Source: Hydractinia symbiolongicarpus
Taxonomy: Eukaryota; Cnidaria; Hydrozoa; Anthoathecata; Hydractiniidae
NCBI RefSeq assembly: GCF_029227915.1
Contig: NC_079876.1
Span: 34,765,828-34,829,827 of the forward strand
Reading direction: 5' to 3'
Length of the DNA: 64,000 nucleotides
Both the position numbers and the translations under genes were made by a program. Positions 9,321-20,966 of this stretch are shown piece by piece (the stretch's first letter is position 1; each line of letters opens with the position of its first letter). The notes below the pieces were generated by a model. The model had not been told where the DNA came from, made no database searches, and saw only the letters and a program-made list of their open reading frames with translations.

Positions 9321-11564
9321 TTGAATGAAGAAATCTACATTAAAAAGTCAACGATACGGACGCTCGAAAATCAGTTTAATGTCCATCGAAACTTGCTCAG
9401 AGCATCTTTATCATATTTGGATTTCACTCACATTACCTGCCTTTTCCTCGCTCGAAATGACAGAATCCTTGCTGCTAACGACGAAACCCAAAAGAAAAAA
9501 CTGTTCAACCTTGGTTTGCAGTCTGTGCCAACAAAACATGATCCAGATCGCGTAATCCACAACTTTTCGTCACACATTCTGTCCGAAGCTGATAAATCGT
9601 TGCTGGCCAGAGGTCTGAATTATGCAATACCACCTTCAAAAGTCGAGTATGCTGATTATATGGTTTCCTTCGAAAAACTCTATCGTAATGTTAAAAGTAT
9701 GGAAATGTCGTCGGAAACAAGAGATCTTTTAAAATCGCGGATGAAAGATCGTGCTATTTCATCTTTTGAAAGTTACAATTCCTCGAAGAAACCCAAAAAC
9801 CTGAGCGATGAAGAACTTGAAGCTCTGTTTTCGTTGGCAAATAATTTGGACTTAGTTATTCAAAAATCTGACAAAGGAAATTCAGTTGTTCTTGTCGATA
9901 AAGATATATACGTAAACAAGATTAGTGATATTTTGAATGACACAGCGAAGTTTGCAAAAGTTAAATGTGATAAAGAGAAGGAACTGAATTTTATCATCAA
10001 TCAAGAGAAAAAAGTTACAGCAGTTTTGAAAACTTTGCTTGACAACGGTTCCTTGGAAAGAAGATTACATGAAAAACTTAAACCAACTGGGTCAAAGCTA
10101 GGAATATTATATGGTTTATGTAAAATTCACAAATCTATTGTTAACGGAAGTCCACCTTTTAGGCCCATTTTATCGGCTATCGATACACCCACCTACAATT
10201 TGGCTAAGTTTCTTGTACCACTTTTGGCACCCTTAACAGTTAATGAGTATACTGTTTTCAACTCTTTTTCCTTTGCTGAAGAAATTAGTAAACAGGACAG
10301 TAGTTTGTTTATGGCTAGCCTAGATGTTGATTCTTTATTTACAAATATTCCTTTGCAAGAAACTATAGATATTTGTACTGATTCTTTATTTTCAGAGACT
10401 GACCCAGTCAGTAATTTTTGCAAAAGTGATTTTCGTAAACTCCTCTCTCTGGCCACAGAAAATTCTTATTTCACGTTTGACGGTCAACTATTCAAGCAAG
10501 TCGATGGGGTAGCTATGGGTTCACCTCTTGGCCCCAGCCTTGCTAATGCTTTTCTTTCGCACCACGAAAAGACTTGGTTGGATAATTGTCCATCATCCTT
10601 TAAGCCAGTGTATTATAGAAGATATGTTGATGATGTTTTTGTGTTGTTCTCATCTCCTAGCCATTTGCCTCTATTTAAGGACTATCTTAATAGGCAACAC
10701 ATCAACATATCTTTCACGTCTGAGTGCGAGGCCGATAAAACTCTTCCGTTTCTTGACGTATCTGTTTCTCGCAATGAATCAAAGTTTGTTACATCTATCT
10801 ATAGGAAACCTACATTTAGTGGTGTTTACACGAATTACAACAGCTTTTTGCCGGAAGAATATAAAACGGGTTTGATAATGACATTGATTTTTCTGATATT
10901 TAAGATTGTTTCTGATTTTTCTAGGTTTCACTTAGAAATGCAAGATCTTAGAAACATTCTGTTAAGAAATGGCTACCCGTCAAGTTTGATTGATCAATGC
11001 ATTAAGTCTTTTCTCGACAGAATGTTTCAAGATAAGAAAGTTTTCAGTACCGTACCTAAGTTAGAAGTTCTTATTATTTTGCCATATTTGGGTAATATAT
11101 CGTTGAAACTGCGAACTCACTTAGTTAAAACATTTGATAAGCATCTTCCGTGCTGTAAGCTTAGGGTTATTTTCAAATCGGGTTGTAGAATTGGCAATTT
11201 TTTCCGGTTTAAGGACCGTGTTTCAAAGGCTCTGCGTTCAAAAGTCGTATATAAATATCAGTGTGATGGCTGCAATGCCATCTATTATGGGAAAACTATG
11301 CGACATTTGAAAGTTAGAGCCTGCGAACACATGGCCGTTTCTGCCTTGACTGGAAAATCCGTCAAATCTATTAACCCTAGTGCGGTTTTGGAGCATGTTG
11401 TTTTCTGTAAAAATAGACCATCTTTAGATAATTTTTCTATTATCTCCTCCGCATCTAATAATTTTGATTTGGAATTGAAGGAAAGCTTGTTAATCCGTAG
11501 GGATAAGCCAATTCTTAATAGAAATATTGCATCAATGCCATTATTTCTATTTTCAGATAATTGA
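9321..11564 (+). CDS. Penelope-like element reverse transcriptase / GIY-YIG endonuclease, copy 2
   Basis: The 747-codon frame is identical in amino-acid sequence to the one at 3001-5244. It has the conserved PLE N-terminal region, RT motif A (D335), motif B (GSPLGPS from residue 400), the YVDD box (435-438), and a C-terminal GIY-YIG domain with CDGC (648-651), YYGKT (655-659), R661, E721 and N735. No frameshift or stop interrupts the frame. It shares the start ambiguity of copy 1: the first codon is TTG, there is no upstream in-frame ATG, and a short out-of-frame ATG reading lies just before it (9305). Since both copies carry the same 5' configuration, it was fixed before the duplication. Whether either copy is active cannot be told from sequence alone. 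Confidence 0.92.
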   Translation: MNEEIYIKKSTIRTLENQFNVHRNLLRASLSYLDFTHITCLFLARNDRILAANDETQKKKLFNLGLQSVPTKHDPDRVIHNFSSHILSEADKSLLARGLNYAIPPSKVEYADYMVSFEKLYRNVKSMEMSSETRDLLKSRMKDRAISSFESYNSSKKPKNLSDEELEALFSLANNLDLVIQKSDKGNSVVLVDKDIYVNKISDILNDTAKFAKVKCDKEKELNFIINQEKKVTAVLKTLLDNGSLERRLHEKLKPTGSKLGILYGLCKIHKSIVNGSPPFRPILSAIDTPTYNLAKFLVPLLAPLTVNEYTVFNSFSFAEEISKQDSSLFMASLDVDSLFTNIPLQETIDICTDSLFSETDPVSNFCKSDFRKLLSLATENSYFTFDGQLFKQVDGVAMGSPLGPSLANAFLSHHEKTWLDNCPSSFKPVYYRRYVDDVFVLFSSPSHLPLFKDYLNRQHINISFTSECEADKTLPFLDVSVSRNESKFVTSIYRKPTFSGVYTNYNSFLPEEYKTGLIMTLIFLIFKIVSDFSRFHLEMQDLRNILLRNGYPSSLIDQCIKSFLDRMFQDKKVFSTVPKLEVLIILPYLGNISLKLRTHLVKTFDKHLPCCKLRVIFKSGCRIGNFFRFKDRVSKALRSKVVYKYQCDGCNAIYYGKTMRHLKVRACEHMAVSALTGKSVKSINPSAVLEHVVFCKNRPSLDNFSIISSASNNFDLELKESLLIRRDKPILNRNIASMPLFLFSDN

Positions 11565-11592
11565 CTTGCCCCTACGGAATATTTGATCGTAC

Positions 11593-11718
11593 GATGATAT
11601 ATCGTACGATATTTTGTATATAGTGTTGAATTTGTCAATTGTAAATAGCTATACTTGAAAATGGCCGTCGTACGGCCGAAACGTCGTTAAAGAGTTGTGT
11701 TCGTTTTTAGTTCCAAAA
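11593..11718 (-). repeat. 3' terminal inverted repeat of PLE copy 2
   Basis: Same 126 bp as 5273-5398, including the hairpin followed by GAAAC (11663-11682). Confidence 0.92.
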
Positions 11719-11730
11719 CCTAGGAAGAAT
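11718..11730. repeat. Target-site duplication, right of PLE copy 2
   Basis: acctaggaagaat, followed by the resumed a-type monomer. Confidence 0.84.
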
Positions 11731-11880
11731 GTTATTTCTTGGAGTCCAATTTACTCATTTATCACACTTATTAGGTCACAGTCCAAAGTTAGTTCAATTA
11801 AGTCCCACAGTCAATCGTTTCATAGTTAAAAGCGATGCAACCTAGTAATATCAGAAAAATATCGCTAAATACATGTTGGT

Positions 11881-12577
11881 AGGAATTGGTTGCCCAAATG
11901 TTGCAACTTAAACGGAGTGACACCGTTAGAAAGTCAATGAATGTAGTTTTTGAAATTGTCGCTATTTCTTCAGCGCGCGATAACGGCTAGGATTGGTCCC
12001 ACAGTCAAAAATGACTTATTAATCTAAATTTTTAAATGAAGCGCTACCACAGCGCCCAGTGTAATCGCTGAGTTCCGGCAGTCATGTCAAATTAAGAAGA
12101 ATGTTATTTCTTGGAGTGCAATTTTCTTCCTTTATCACATATATCAGGTGACAGTCCAAAGTTAGTTCAATTAAGTCCCACAGTCAATCGTTTCATAGTT
12201 AAAAGCGATGCAACCTAGTAATATCAAAAACAATATCGCTAAGTACATGTTGGTACTAATATGTGACCCAACCGTTGTAACTCAAACGGACTGACACTGT
12301 TAGAAAGTCAATGAAATGTAGTTTTTAAAACTGTCTCTATTTCTTCAGCGCGCGCTAACGGCTAGGATTGGTCCCACAGTAAAAAAATGACTTTTTTTAG
12401 CTTATTTCTTAAATGAAGCGCTACCACAGCGCCCAGTGCAGTCGCTGAGTTTCGGCAATCATATCAAATTAAGGAAAATGTTATTTCTTGGAGTGCAATT
12501 TTCTTCCTTTATCACATATATCAGGTGACAGTCCAAAGTTAGTTCAATTAAGTCCCACAGTCAATCGTTTCATAGTT
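11881..12577 (+). repeat. Local duplication, offset 3 monomers (1123 bp), copy 1 of 2
   Basis: Shares with 13004-13700 the 2-bp-shortened 'gtcaatgaatgtag' (most monomers read gtcaatgaaatgtag), the variant 'ggcagtcatgtc' and the hybrid 'gtgcaattttcttccttt'. The shared rare variants show block duplication. The copies differ by a few substitutions (for example agttcaattaag against agttcaatcaag). Confidence 0.8.
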
Positions 12578-13016
12578 TAAATCGATGCAACCTAGTAATA
12601 TCAGAAAAATATCGCTAAATACATGTTGGTACGAATAGGTGATCCAACAGTTGTAACTCAAACGGACTGACACCGTTAGAAAGTCAATGAAATGTAGTTT
12701 TTGAAACTGTCGCTATTTCTTCAGCGCACGATAACGGCTAGGATTGGTCCCACAGTCAAAAATGACTTATTAATCTAAATTTTTAAATGAAGCGCTACCA
12801 CAGCGCCCAGTATAATCGCTGAGTTCCGGCAATCATGTCAAATTAAGAAGAATGTTATTTCTTGCAGTCCAATTGTCTCATTTATCATATTTATCAGGTC
12901 GCAGTCCAAAGTTAGTTTAACTAAGTGACACAGTCAATCGTTTCATTGTTTAAAGCGATGCAACCTAGTAATATCAGAAAAATATCGCTAAATACATGTT
13001 GGTAGGAATTGGTTGC
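12571..13016 (+). repeat. Local duplication, offset 5 monomers (1870 bp), copy 1 of 2
   Basis: Shares with 14441-14886 the private variants 'tttaaatcgatgcaacc', 'cagcgcacgataacgg', 'cagtataatcgc' and 'tttcttgcagtccaatt'. Confidence 0.78.
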
Positions 13017-13700
13017 CCAAATGTTGCAACTTAAACGGAGTGACACCGTTAGAAAGTCAATGAATGTAGTTTTTGAAATTGTCGCTATTTCTTCAGCGCG
13101 CGATAACGGCTAGGATTGGTCCCACAGTCAAAAATGACTTATTAATCTAAATTTTTAAATGAAGCGCTACCACAGCGCCCAGTGTAATCGCTGAGTTCCG
13201 GCAGTCATGTCAAATTAAGAAGAATGTTATTTCTTGGAGTGCAATTTTCTTCCTTTATCACATATATCAGGTGACAGTCCAAATTTAGTTCAATCAAGTC
13301 CCACAGTCAATCGTTTCATAGTTAAAAGCGATGCAACCTAGTAATATCAAAAACAATATCGCTAAGTACATGTTGGTACTAATATGTGACCCAACCGTTG
13401 TAACTCAAACGGACTGACACTGTTAGAAAGTCAATGAAATGTAGTTTTTAAAACTGTCTCTATTTCTTCAGCGCGCGCTAACGGCTAGGATTGGTCCCAC
13501 AGTAAAAAAATGACTTTTTTTAGCTTATTTCTTAAATGAAGCGCTACCACAGCGCCCAGTGCAGTCGCTGAGTTTCGGCAATCATATCAAATTAAGGAAA
13601 ATGTTATTTCTTGGAGTGCAATTTTCTTCCTTTATCACATATATCAGGTGACAGTCCAAAGTTAGTTCAATTAAGTCCCACAGTCAATCGTTTCATAGTT
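13004..13700 (+). repeat. Local duplication, offset 3 monomers (1123 bp), copy 2 of 2
   Basis: Partner of 11881-12577. Similarity ends where 'catagttaaaagcg' here replaces 'catagtttaaatcg' in copy 1. Confidence 0.8.
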
Positions 13701-14440
13701 AAAAGCGATGCAACCTAGTAATATCAGAAAAATGTCGCTAAATACATGTTGGTACGAATAGGTGATCCAACCGTTGTAACTCAAACGGACTGACACCGTT
13801 AGAAAGTCAATGAAAAGTAGTTTTTGAAACTGTCGCTATTTCTTCAGCGCCCGATAACGGCTAGGATTGGTCCCACAGTAAAAAATGACTTATTAATCTG
13901 AATTTTTAAATGAAGCGCTACCACAGCGCCCAGTGTAACCGCTGAGTTCCGGCAATCATGTCAAATTAAGAAGAATGTTATTTCTTGGAGTCCAATTGTC
14001 TCATTTACCCCATTTATCAGGACACAGTCCAAAATCAGTTCAATTTAGTCCCACAGTCAATTGTTTCACTGTTAAAGGCGATGCAACCTAGTAATATGAG
14101 AAAAATATCGCTAAATACATGTTGGTACGAATATGTGACCCAACCGTTGAAACTCAAACGGACTGACACCGTTAAAAAGTCAGTGAAATGTAGTATTTGA
14201 AACTGTCTCCATTTCTTCAGCGCGCGCTAACGGCTAGGATTGGTCCCGCAGTAAAAAATGACTTTTTTAGCTTAATTCTTAAATGAAGCGCTACCACAGC
14301 GCACAGTGTAATCGCTGAGTTTCGGCAATCATGTCAAATTAAGGAAAATGTTATTTCTTGGAGTGCAATTGTCTTCCTTTATCACATTTATCAGGTGACA
14401 GTCCAAAGTTAGTTCAATTAAGTCCCACAGTCAATCGTTT

Positions 14441-14886
14441 CATAGTTTAAATCGATGCAACCTAGTAATATCAGAAAAATATCGCTAAATACATGTTGGT
14501 ACGAATAGGTGATCCAACAGTTGTAACTCAAACGGACTGACACCGTTAGAAAGTCAATGAAATGTAGTTTTTGAAACTGTCGCTATTTCTTCAGCGCACG
14601 ATAACGGCTAGGATTGGTCCCACAGTCAAAAATGACTTATTAATCTAAATTTTTAAATGAAGCGCTACCACAGCGCCCAGTATAATCGCTGAGTTCCGGC
14701 AATCATGTCAAATTAAGAAGAATGTTATTTCTTGCAGTCCAATTGTCTCATTTATCATATTTATCAGGTCGCAGTCCAAAGTTAGTTTAACTAAGTGACA
14801 CAGTCAATCGTTTCATTGTTTAAAGCGATGCAACCTAGTAATATCAGAAAAATATCGCTAAATACATGTTGGTAGGAATTGGTTGC
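14441..14886 (+). repeat. Local duplication, offset 5 monomers (1870 bp), copy 2 of 2
   Basis: Partner of 12571-13016. The following b monomer (about 15.06-15.25 kb) repeats the same 'tttcttgcagtcc' variant 373 bp downstream (14731 and 15104), a single-monomer tandem duplication on top of the 5-monomer one. Confidence 0.78.
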
Positions 14887-17800
14887 CAAACTGTTGCAAC
14901 TTAAACGGAGTGACACCGTTAGAAAGTCAATGAAATGTAGTTTTTGAAATTGTCGCTATTTCTTCAGCGCGCGATAACGGCTAGGATTGGTCCCACAGTC
15001 AAAAATGACTTATTAATCTAAATTTTTAAATGAAGCGCTACCACAGCGCCCAGTGTAATCGCTGAGTTCCGGCAATCATGTCAAATTAAGAAGAATGTTA
15101 TTTCTTGCAGTCCAATTGTCTCATTTATCATATTTATCAGGTCGCAGTCCAAAGTTAGTTTAACTAAGTGACACAGTCAATCGTTTCATTGTTTAAAGCG
15201 ATGCAACCTAGTAATATCAGAAAAATATCGCTAAATACATGTTGGTAGGAATTGGTTGCCAAACTGTTGCAACTTAAACGGAGTGACACCGTTAGAAAGT
15301 CAATGAAATGTAGTTTTTGAAATTGTCGCTATTTCTTTAGCGCGCGATAACGGCTAGGATTGGTCCCACAGTAGAAAATGACTTATTAATCTAAATTTTT
15401 AAATGAAGCACTACCACAGCGCCCAATGTAATCGCTGAGTTCCGGCAATCATGACCAACTAGGAAGAATGTTATTTCTTGGAGTCCAATTTACTCATTTA
15501 TCACACTTATTAGGTCACAGTCCAAAGTTAGTTCAATTAAGTCCCACAGTCAATCGTTTCAATGTTAAAAGCGATGCAACCTAGTAATATTAGAAAAATA
15601 TCGCTAAATACATGTTGGTAGGAATTGGTGGCCCAACCGTTGCAACTTAAACGGAGTGACACCGTTAGAAAGTCAATGAAATGTAGTTTTTGAAATTGTC
15701 GCTATTTCTTCAGCGCGCGATAACGGCTAGGATTGGTCCCACAGTAAAAAATGACTTATTAATCTAAATTTTTAAATGAAGCGCTACCACAGCGCCCAAT
15801 GTAATCGCTGAGTTCCGGCAATCATGTCAAATTAAGAAGAATGTTATTTCTTGGAGTCCAATTGTCTCATTTATCATATTTATCAGGTTGCAGTCCAAAG
15901 TCAGTTCAACTAAGTCCCACAGTCAATCGTTTCACTGTTAAAGGCGATGCAACCTAGTAATATGAGAAAAATTTCGCTAAATACATGTTGGTACGAATAT
16001 GTGACCCAACCGTTGAAACTCAAACGGACTGACACCGTTAAAAACTCAGTGAAATGTAGTATTTGAAACTGTCTCCATTTCTTCAGCGCGCGCTAACGGC
16101 TAGGATTGGTCCCACAGTAGAAAATGACTTATTAATCTAAACTGTTAAATGAAGCGCTACCACAGCGCCCAATGTAATCGCTGAGTTCCGGCAATCAAGA
16201 CCAACTAGGAAGAATGTTATTTCTTGGAGTCCAATTTACTCAGTTATCACACTTATTAGGTCACAGTCCAAAGTTAGTTCAATTAAGTCCCACAGTCAAT
16301 CGTTTCATAGTTTAAAGCGATGCAACCTAGTAATATCAGAAAAATATCGCTAAATACATGTTGGTACGAATAGGTGATCCAACCGTTGTAACTCAAACGG
16401 ACTGACACCGTTAGAAAGTCAATGAAATGTAGTTTTTGAAACTGTCGCTATTTCTTCAGCACGCGATAACGGCTAGGATTGGTCCCACAGTCAAAAATGA
16501 CTTATTAATCTAAATTTTTAAATGAAGCGCTACCACAGCGCCCAGTGTAATCGCTGAGTTCCGGCAGTCATGTCAAATTAAGAAGAATGTTATTTCTTGG
16601 AGTCCAATTGTCTCATTTATCATATTTATCAGGTCGCAGTCCAAAGTTAGTTCAACTAAGTGACACAGTCAATCGTTTCATTGTTTAAAGCGATGCAACC
16701 TAGTAATATCAGAAAAATATCGCTAAATACATGTTAGTAGGAATTGGTGGCCCAACCGTTGCAACTTATACGGAGTGACACTGTTAGAAAGTCAATGAAA
16801 TGTAGTTTTTGAAATTGTCGCTATTTCTTTAGCGCGCGATAACGGCTAGGATTGGTCCCACAGTAAAAAATGACTTATTAATCTAAATTTTTAAATGAAG
16901 CGCTACCACAGCTCCCAATGTAATCGCTGAGTTCCGGCAATCATGTCCAACTAGGAAGAATGTTATTTCTTGGAGTCCAATTTACTCATTTATCACACTT
17001 ATTAGGTCACAGTCCAAAGTTAGTTCAATTAAGTCCCACAGTCAATCGTTTCATTGTTAAAAGCGATGCAACCTAGTAATATCAAAAACAATATCGCTAA
17101 GTACATGTTGGTACTAATATGTGACCCAACCGTTGTAACTCAAACGGACTGACACTGTTAGAAAGTCAATGAAATGTAGTTTTTAAAACTGTCTCTATTT
17201 CTTCAGCGCGCGCTAACGGCTAGGATTGGTCCCACAGTAAAAAAATGACTTTTTCTAGATTAATTCTTAAATGAAGCGCTACCACAGCGCCCAGTGCAGT
17301 CGCTGAGTTTCGGCAATCATATCAAATTAAGGAAAATGTTATTTCTTGGAGTGCAATTTTCTTCCTTTATCACATATATCAGGTGACAGTCCAAAGTTAG
17401 TTCAATTAAGTCCCACAGTCAATCGTTTCATAGTTAAAAGCGATGCAACCTAGTAATATCAGAAAAATATCGCTAAATACATGTTGGTACGAATAGGTGA
17501 TCCAACCGTTGTAACTCAAACGGACTGACACTGTTAGAAAGTCAATGAAATGTAGTTTTTGAAACTGTCGCTATTTCTTCAGCGCGCGATAACGGCTAGG
17601 ATTGGTCCCACAGTAAAAAATGACTTATTAATCTGAATTTTTAAATGAAGCGCTACCACAGCGCCCAGTGTAACCGCTGAGTTCCGGCAATCATGTCAAA
17701 TTAAGAAGAATGTTATTTCTTGGAGTCCAATTGTCTCATTTATCATATTTATCAGGTTGCAGTCCAAAGTCAGTTCAACTAAGCCCCACAGTCAATCGTT

Positions 17801-18411
17801 TCATTGTTAAAAGCGATGCAACCTAGTAATATCAAAAAGATATCGCTAAGTACATGTTGGTACTAATATGTGACCAACCGTTGTAACTCAAAGGGATTGA
17901 CACTGTTAGAAAGTCAATGAAATGTAGTTTTTGAAACTGTCGCCATTTCTTCAGCGCCCGATAACGGCTAGGATTGGTCCCACAGTAAGAAATGACTCAT
18001 TAATCTAAATTTTTAAAAGAAGCGTTACCACAACACCCAGTGTAATCGCTGAGTTCCGGCAATCATGTCAAATTAAAAAGAATGTTATTTCTTGGAGTCC
18101 AATTGTCTCATTTACCCCATTTATCAGGACACAGTCCAAAATCAGTTCAATTTAGTCCCACAGTCAATTGTTTCACTGTTAAAGGCGATGCAACCTAGTA
18201 ATATGAGAAAAATATCGCTAAATACATGTTGGTACTAATATGTGACCCAACCGTTGTAACTCAAACGGACTGACACTGTTAGAAAGTCAATGAAATGTAG
18301 TTTTTAAAACTGTCTCTATTTCTTCAGCGCGCGCTAACGGCTAGGATTGGTCCCGCAGTAAAAAATGACTTTTTTTAGCTTAATTCTTAAATGAAGCGCT
18401 ACCACAGGGCA

Positions 18412-19473
18412 CAGTGTAATCGCTGAGTTCCGGCAATCATGTCAAATTAAGAAGAATGTTATTTCTTGGAGTCCAATTGTCTCATTTATCATATTTATCA
18501 GGTCGCAGTCCAAAGTTAGTTCAACTAAGTGACACAGTCAATCGTTTCATTGTTTAAAGCGATGCAACCTAGTAATATCAGAAAAATATCGCTAAATACA
18601 TGTTGGTAGGAATTGGTTGCCAAACTGTTGCAACTTAAACGGAGTGACACCGTTAGAAAGTCAATGAAATGTAGTTTTTGAAATTGTCGCTATTTCTTCA
18701 GCGCGCGATAACGGCTAGGATTGGTCCCACAGTAGAAAATGACTTATTAATCTAAATTTTTAAATGAAGCGCTACCACAGCGCCCAATGTAATCGCTGAG
18801 TTCCGGCAATCATGATCAACTAGGAAGAATGTTATTTCTTGGAGTCCAATTTACTCATTTATCACACTTATTAGGTCACAGTCCAAAGTTAGTTCAATTA
18901 AGTCCCTCAGTCAATCGTTTCAATGTTAAAAGCGATGCAACCTAGTAATATCAGAAAAATATCGCTAAATACATGTTGGTAGGAATTGGTGGCCCAACCG
19001 TTGCAACTTAAACGGAGTGACACCGTTAGAAAGTCAATGAAATGTAGTTTTTGAAATTGTCGCTATTTCTTCAGCGCGCGATAACGGCTAGGATTGGTCC
19101 CACAGTAAAAAATGACTTATTAATCTAAATTTTTAAATGAAGCGCTACCACAGCGCCCAATGTAATCGCTGAGTTCCAGCAATCATGTCAAATTAAGAAG
19201 AATGTTATTTCTTGGAGTCCAATTGTCTCATTTATCATATTTATCAGGTTGCAGTCCAAAGTCAGTTCAACTAAGTCCCACAGTCAATCGTTTCATTGTT
19301 AAAAGCGATGCAACCTAGTAATATCAAAAAGATATCGCTAAGTACATGTTGGTACTAATATGTGACCAACCGTTGTAACTCAAACGGATTGACACTGTTA
19401 GAAAGTCAATGAAATGTAGTTTTTGAAACTGTCGCCATTTCTTCAGCGCCCGATAACGGCTAGGATTGGTCCC
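18412..19473 (+). repeat. Local duplication, offset 4 monomers (1493 bp), copy 1 of 2
   Basis: Shares with 19905-20966 the variants 'catgatcaactagg' (18811 and 20304) and 'aagtccctcagtcaatc' (18901 and 20394), neither of which I saw elsewhere in the window. Confidence 0.85.
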
Positions 19474-19904
19474 GCAGTAAAAAATGACTTTTTTTAGCTT
19501 AATTCTTAAATGAAGCGCTACCACAGGGCACAGTGTAATCGCTGAGTTTCGGCAATCATGTCAAATTAAGGAAAATGTTATTTCTTGGAGTGCAATTGTC
19601 TTCCTTTATCACATTTATCAGGTGACAGTCCAAAGTTAGTTCAATTAAGTCCCACAGTCAATCGTTTCATAGTTTAAAGCGATGCAACCTAGTAATATCA
19701 GAAAAATATCGCTAAATACATGTTGGTACGAATAGGTGATCCTACAGTTGTAACTCAAACGGACTGACACCGTTAGAAAGTCAATGAAATGTAGTTTTTG
19801 AAACTGTCGCTATTTCTTCAGCGCGCGATAACGGCTAGGATTGGTCCCACAGTCAAAAATGACTTATTAATCTAAATTTTTAAATGAAGCGCTACCACAG
19901 CGGC

Positions 19905-20966
19905 CAGTGTAATCGCTGAGTTCCGGCAATCATGTCAAATTAAGAAGAATGTTATTTCTTGGAGTCCAATTGTCTCATTTATCATATTTATCAGGTCGCA
20001 GTCCAAAGTTAGTTCAACTAAGTGACACAGTCAATCGTTTCATTGTTTAAAGCGATGCAACCTAGTAATATCAGAAAAATATCGCTAAATACATGTTGGT
20101 AGGAATTGGTTGCCAAACTGTTGCAACTTAAACGGAGTGACACCGTTAGAAAGTCAATGAAATGTAGTTTTTGAAATTGTCGCTATTTCTTCAGCGCGCG
20201 ATAACGGCTAGGATTGGTCCCACAGTAGAAAATGACTTATTAATCTAAATTTTTAAATGAAGCGCTACCACAGCGCCCAATGTAATCGCTGAGTTCCGGC
20301 AATCATGATCAACTAGGAAGAATGTTATTTCTTGGAGTCCAATTTACTCATTTATCACACTTATTAGGTCACAGTCCAAAGTTAGTTCAATTAAGTCCCT
20401 CAGTCAATCGTTTCAATGTTAAAAGCGATGCAACCTAGTAATATCAGAAAAATATCGCTAAATACATGTTGGTAGGAATTGGTGGCCCAACCGTTGCAAC
20501 TTAAACGGAGTGACACCGTTAGAAAGTCAATGAAATGTAGTTTTTGAAATTGTCGCTATTTCTTCAGCGCGCGATAACGGCTAGGATTGGTCCCACAGTA
20601 AAAAATGACTTATTAATCTAAATTTTTAAATGAAGCGCTACCACAGCGCCCAATGTAATCGCTGAGTTCCCGCAATCATGTCAAATTAAGAAGAATGTTA
20701 TTTCTTGGAGTCCAATTGTCTCATTTATCATATTTATCAGGTTGCAGTCCAAAGTCAGTTCAACTAAGTCCCACAGTCAATCGTTTCATTGTTAAAAGCG
20801 ATGCAACCTAGTAATATCAAAAAGATATCGCTAAGTACATGTTGGTACTAATATGTGACCAACCGTTGTAACTCAAACGGATTGACACTGTTAGAAAGTC
20901 AATGAAATGTAGTTTTTGAAACTGTCGCCATTTCTTCAGCGCCCGATAACGGCTAGGATTGGTCCC
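19905..20966 (+). repeat. Local duplication, offset 4 monomers (1493 bp), copy 2 of 2
   Basis: Partner of 18412-19473. The right boundary is near 'ggtcccacag' here against 'ggtcccgcag' in copy 1. Confidence 0.85.

Larger units (their letters stand above)
9143..11717 (+). mobile_element. Penelope-like retroelement, copy 2 (duplicated with its flanks)
   Basis: Structure identical to copy 1: 18-bp outer segment 9143-9160, inverted repeats 9161-9286 and 11593-11718, and ORF 9321-11564. The shared insertion site within the same monomer context shows it is a passenger of the 6320-bp duplication. Lack of visible divergence suggests that the duplication, or gene conversion between copies, is recent; an assembly error is the main alternative. 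Confidence 0.93.
6436..11822 (+). repeat. Segmental duplication, copy 2 (satellite plus Penelope-like element)
   Basis: Second copy of the block at 116-5502, with the same PLE, the same target duplications at both ends and the same flanking subtype order. Because the target duplications and flanks are shared, this copy arose by DNA duplication inside the array and not by a new retrotransposition. Confidence 0.93.

Noticed and set aside
9143-11717. Copy 2 as an independent PLE insertion
   Set aside because: It has the same target duplication, the same interrupted monomer and the same flanks over kilobases as copy 1, so it is a segmental duplicate.
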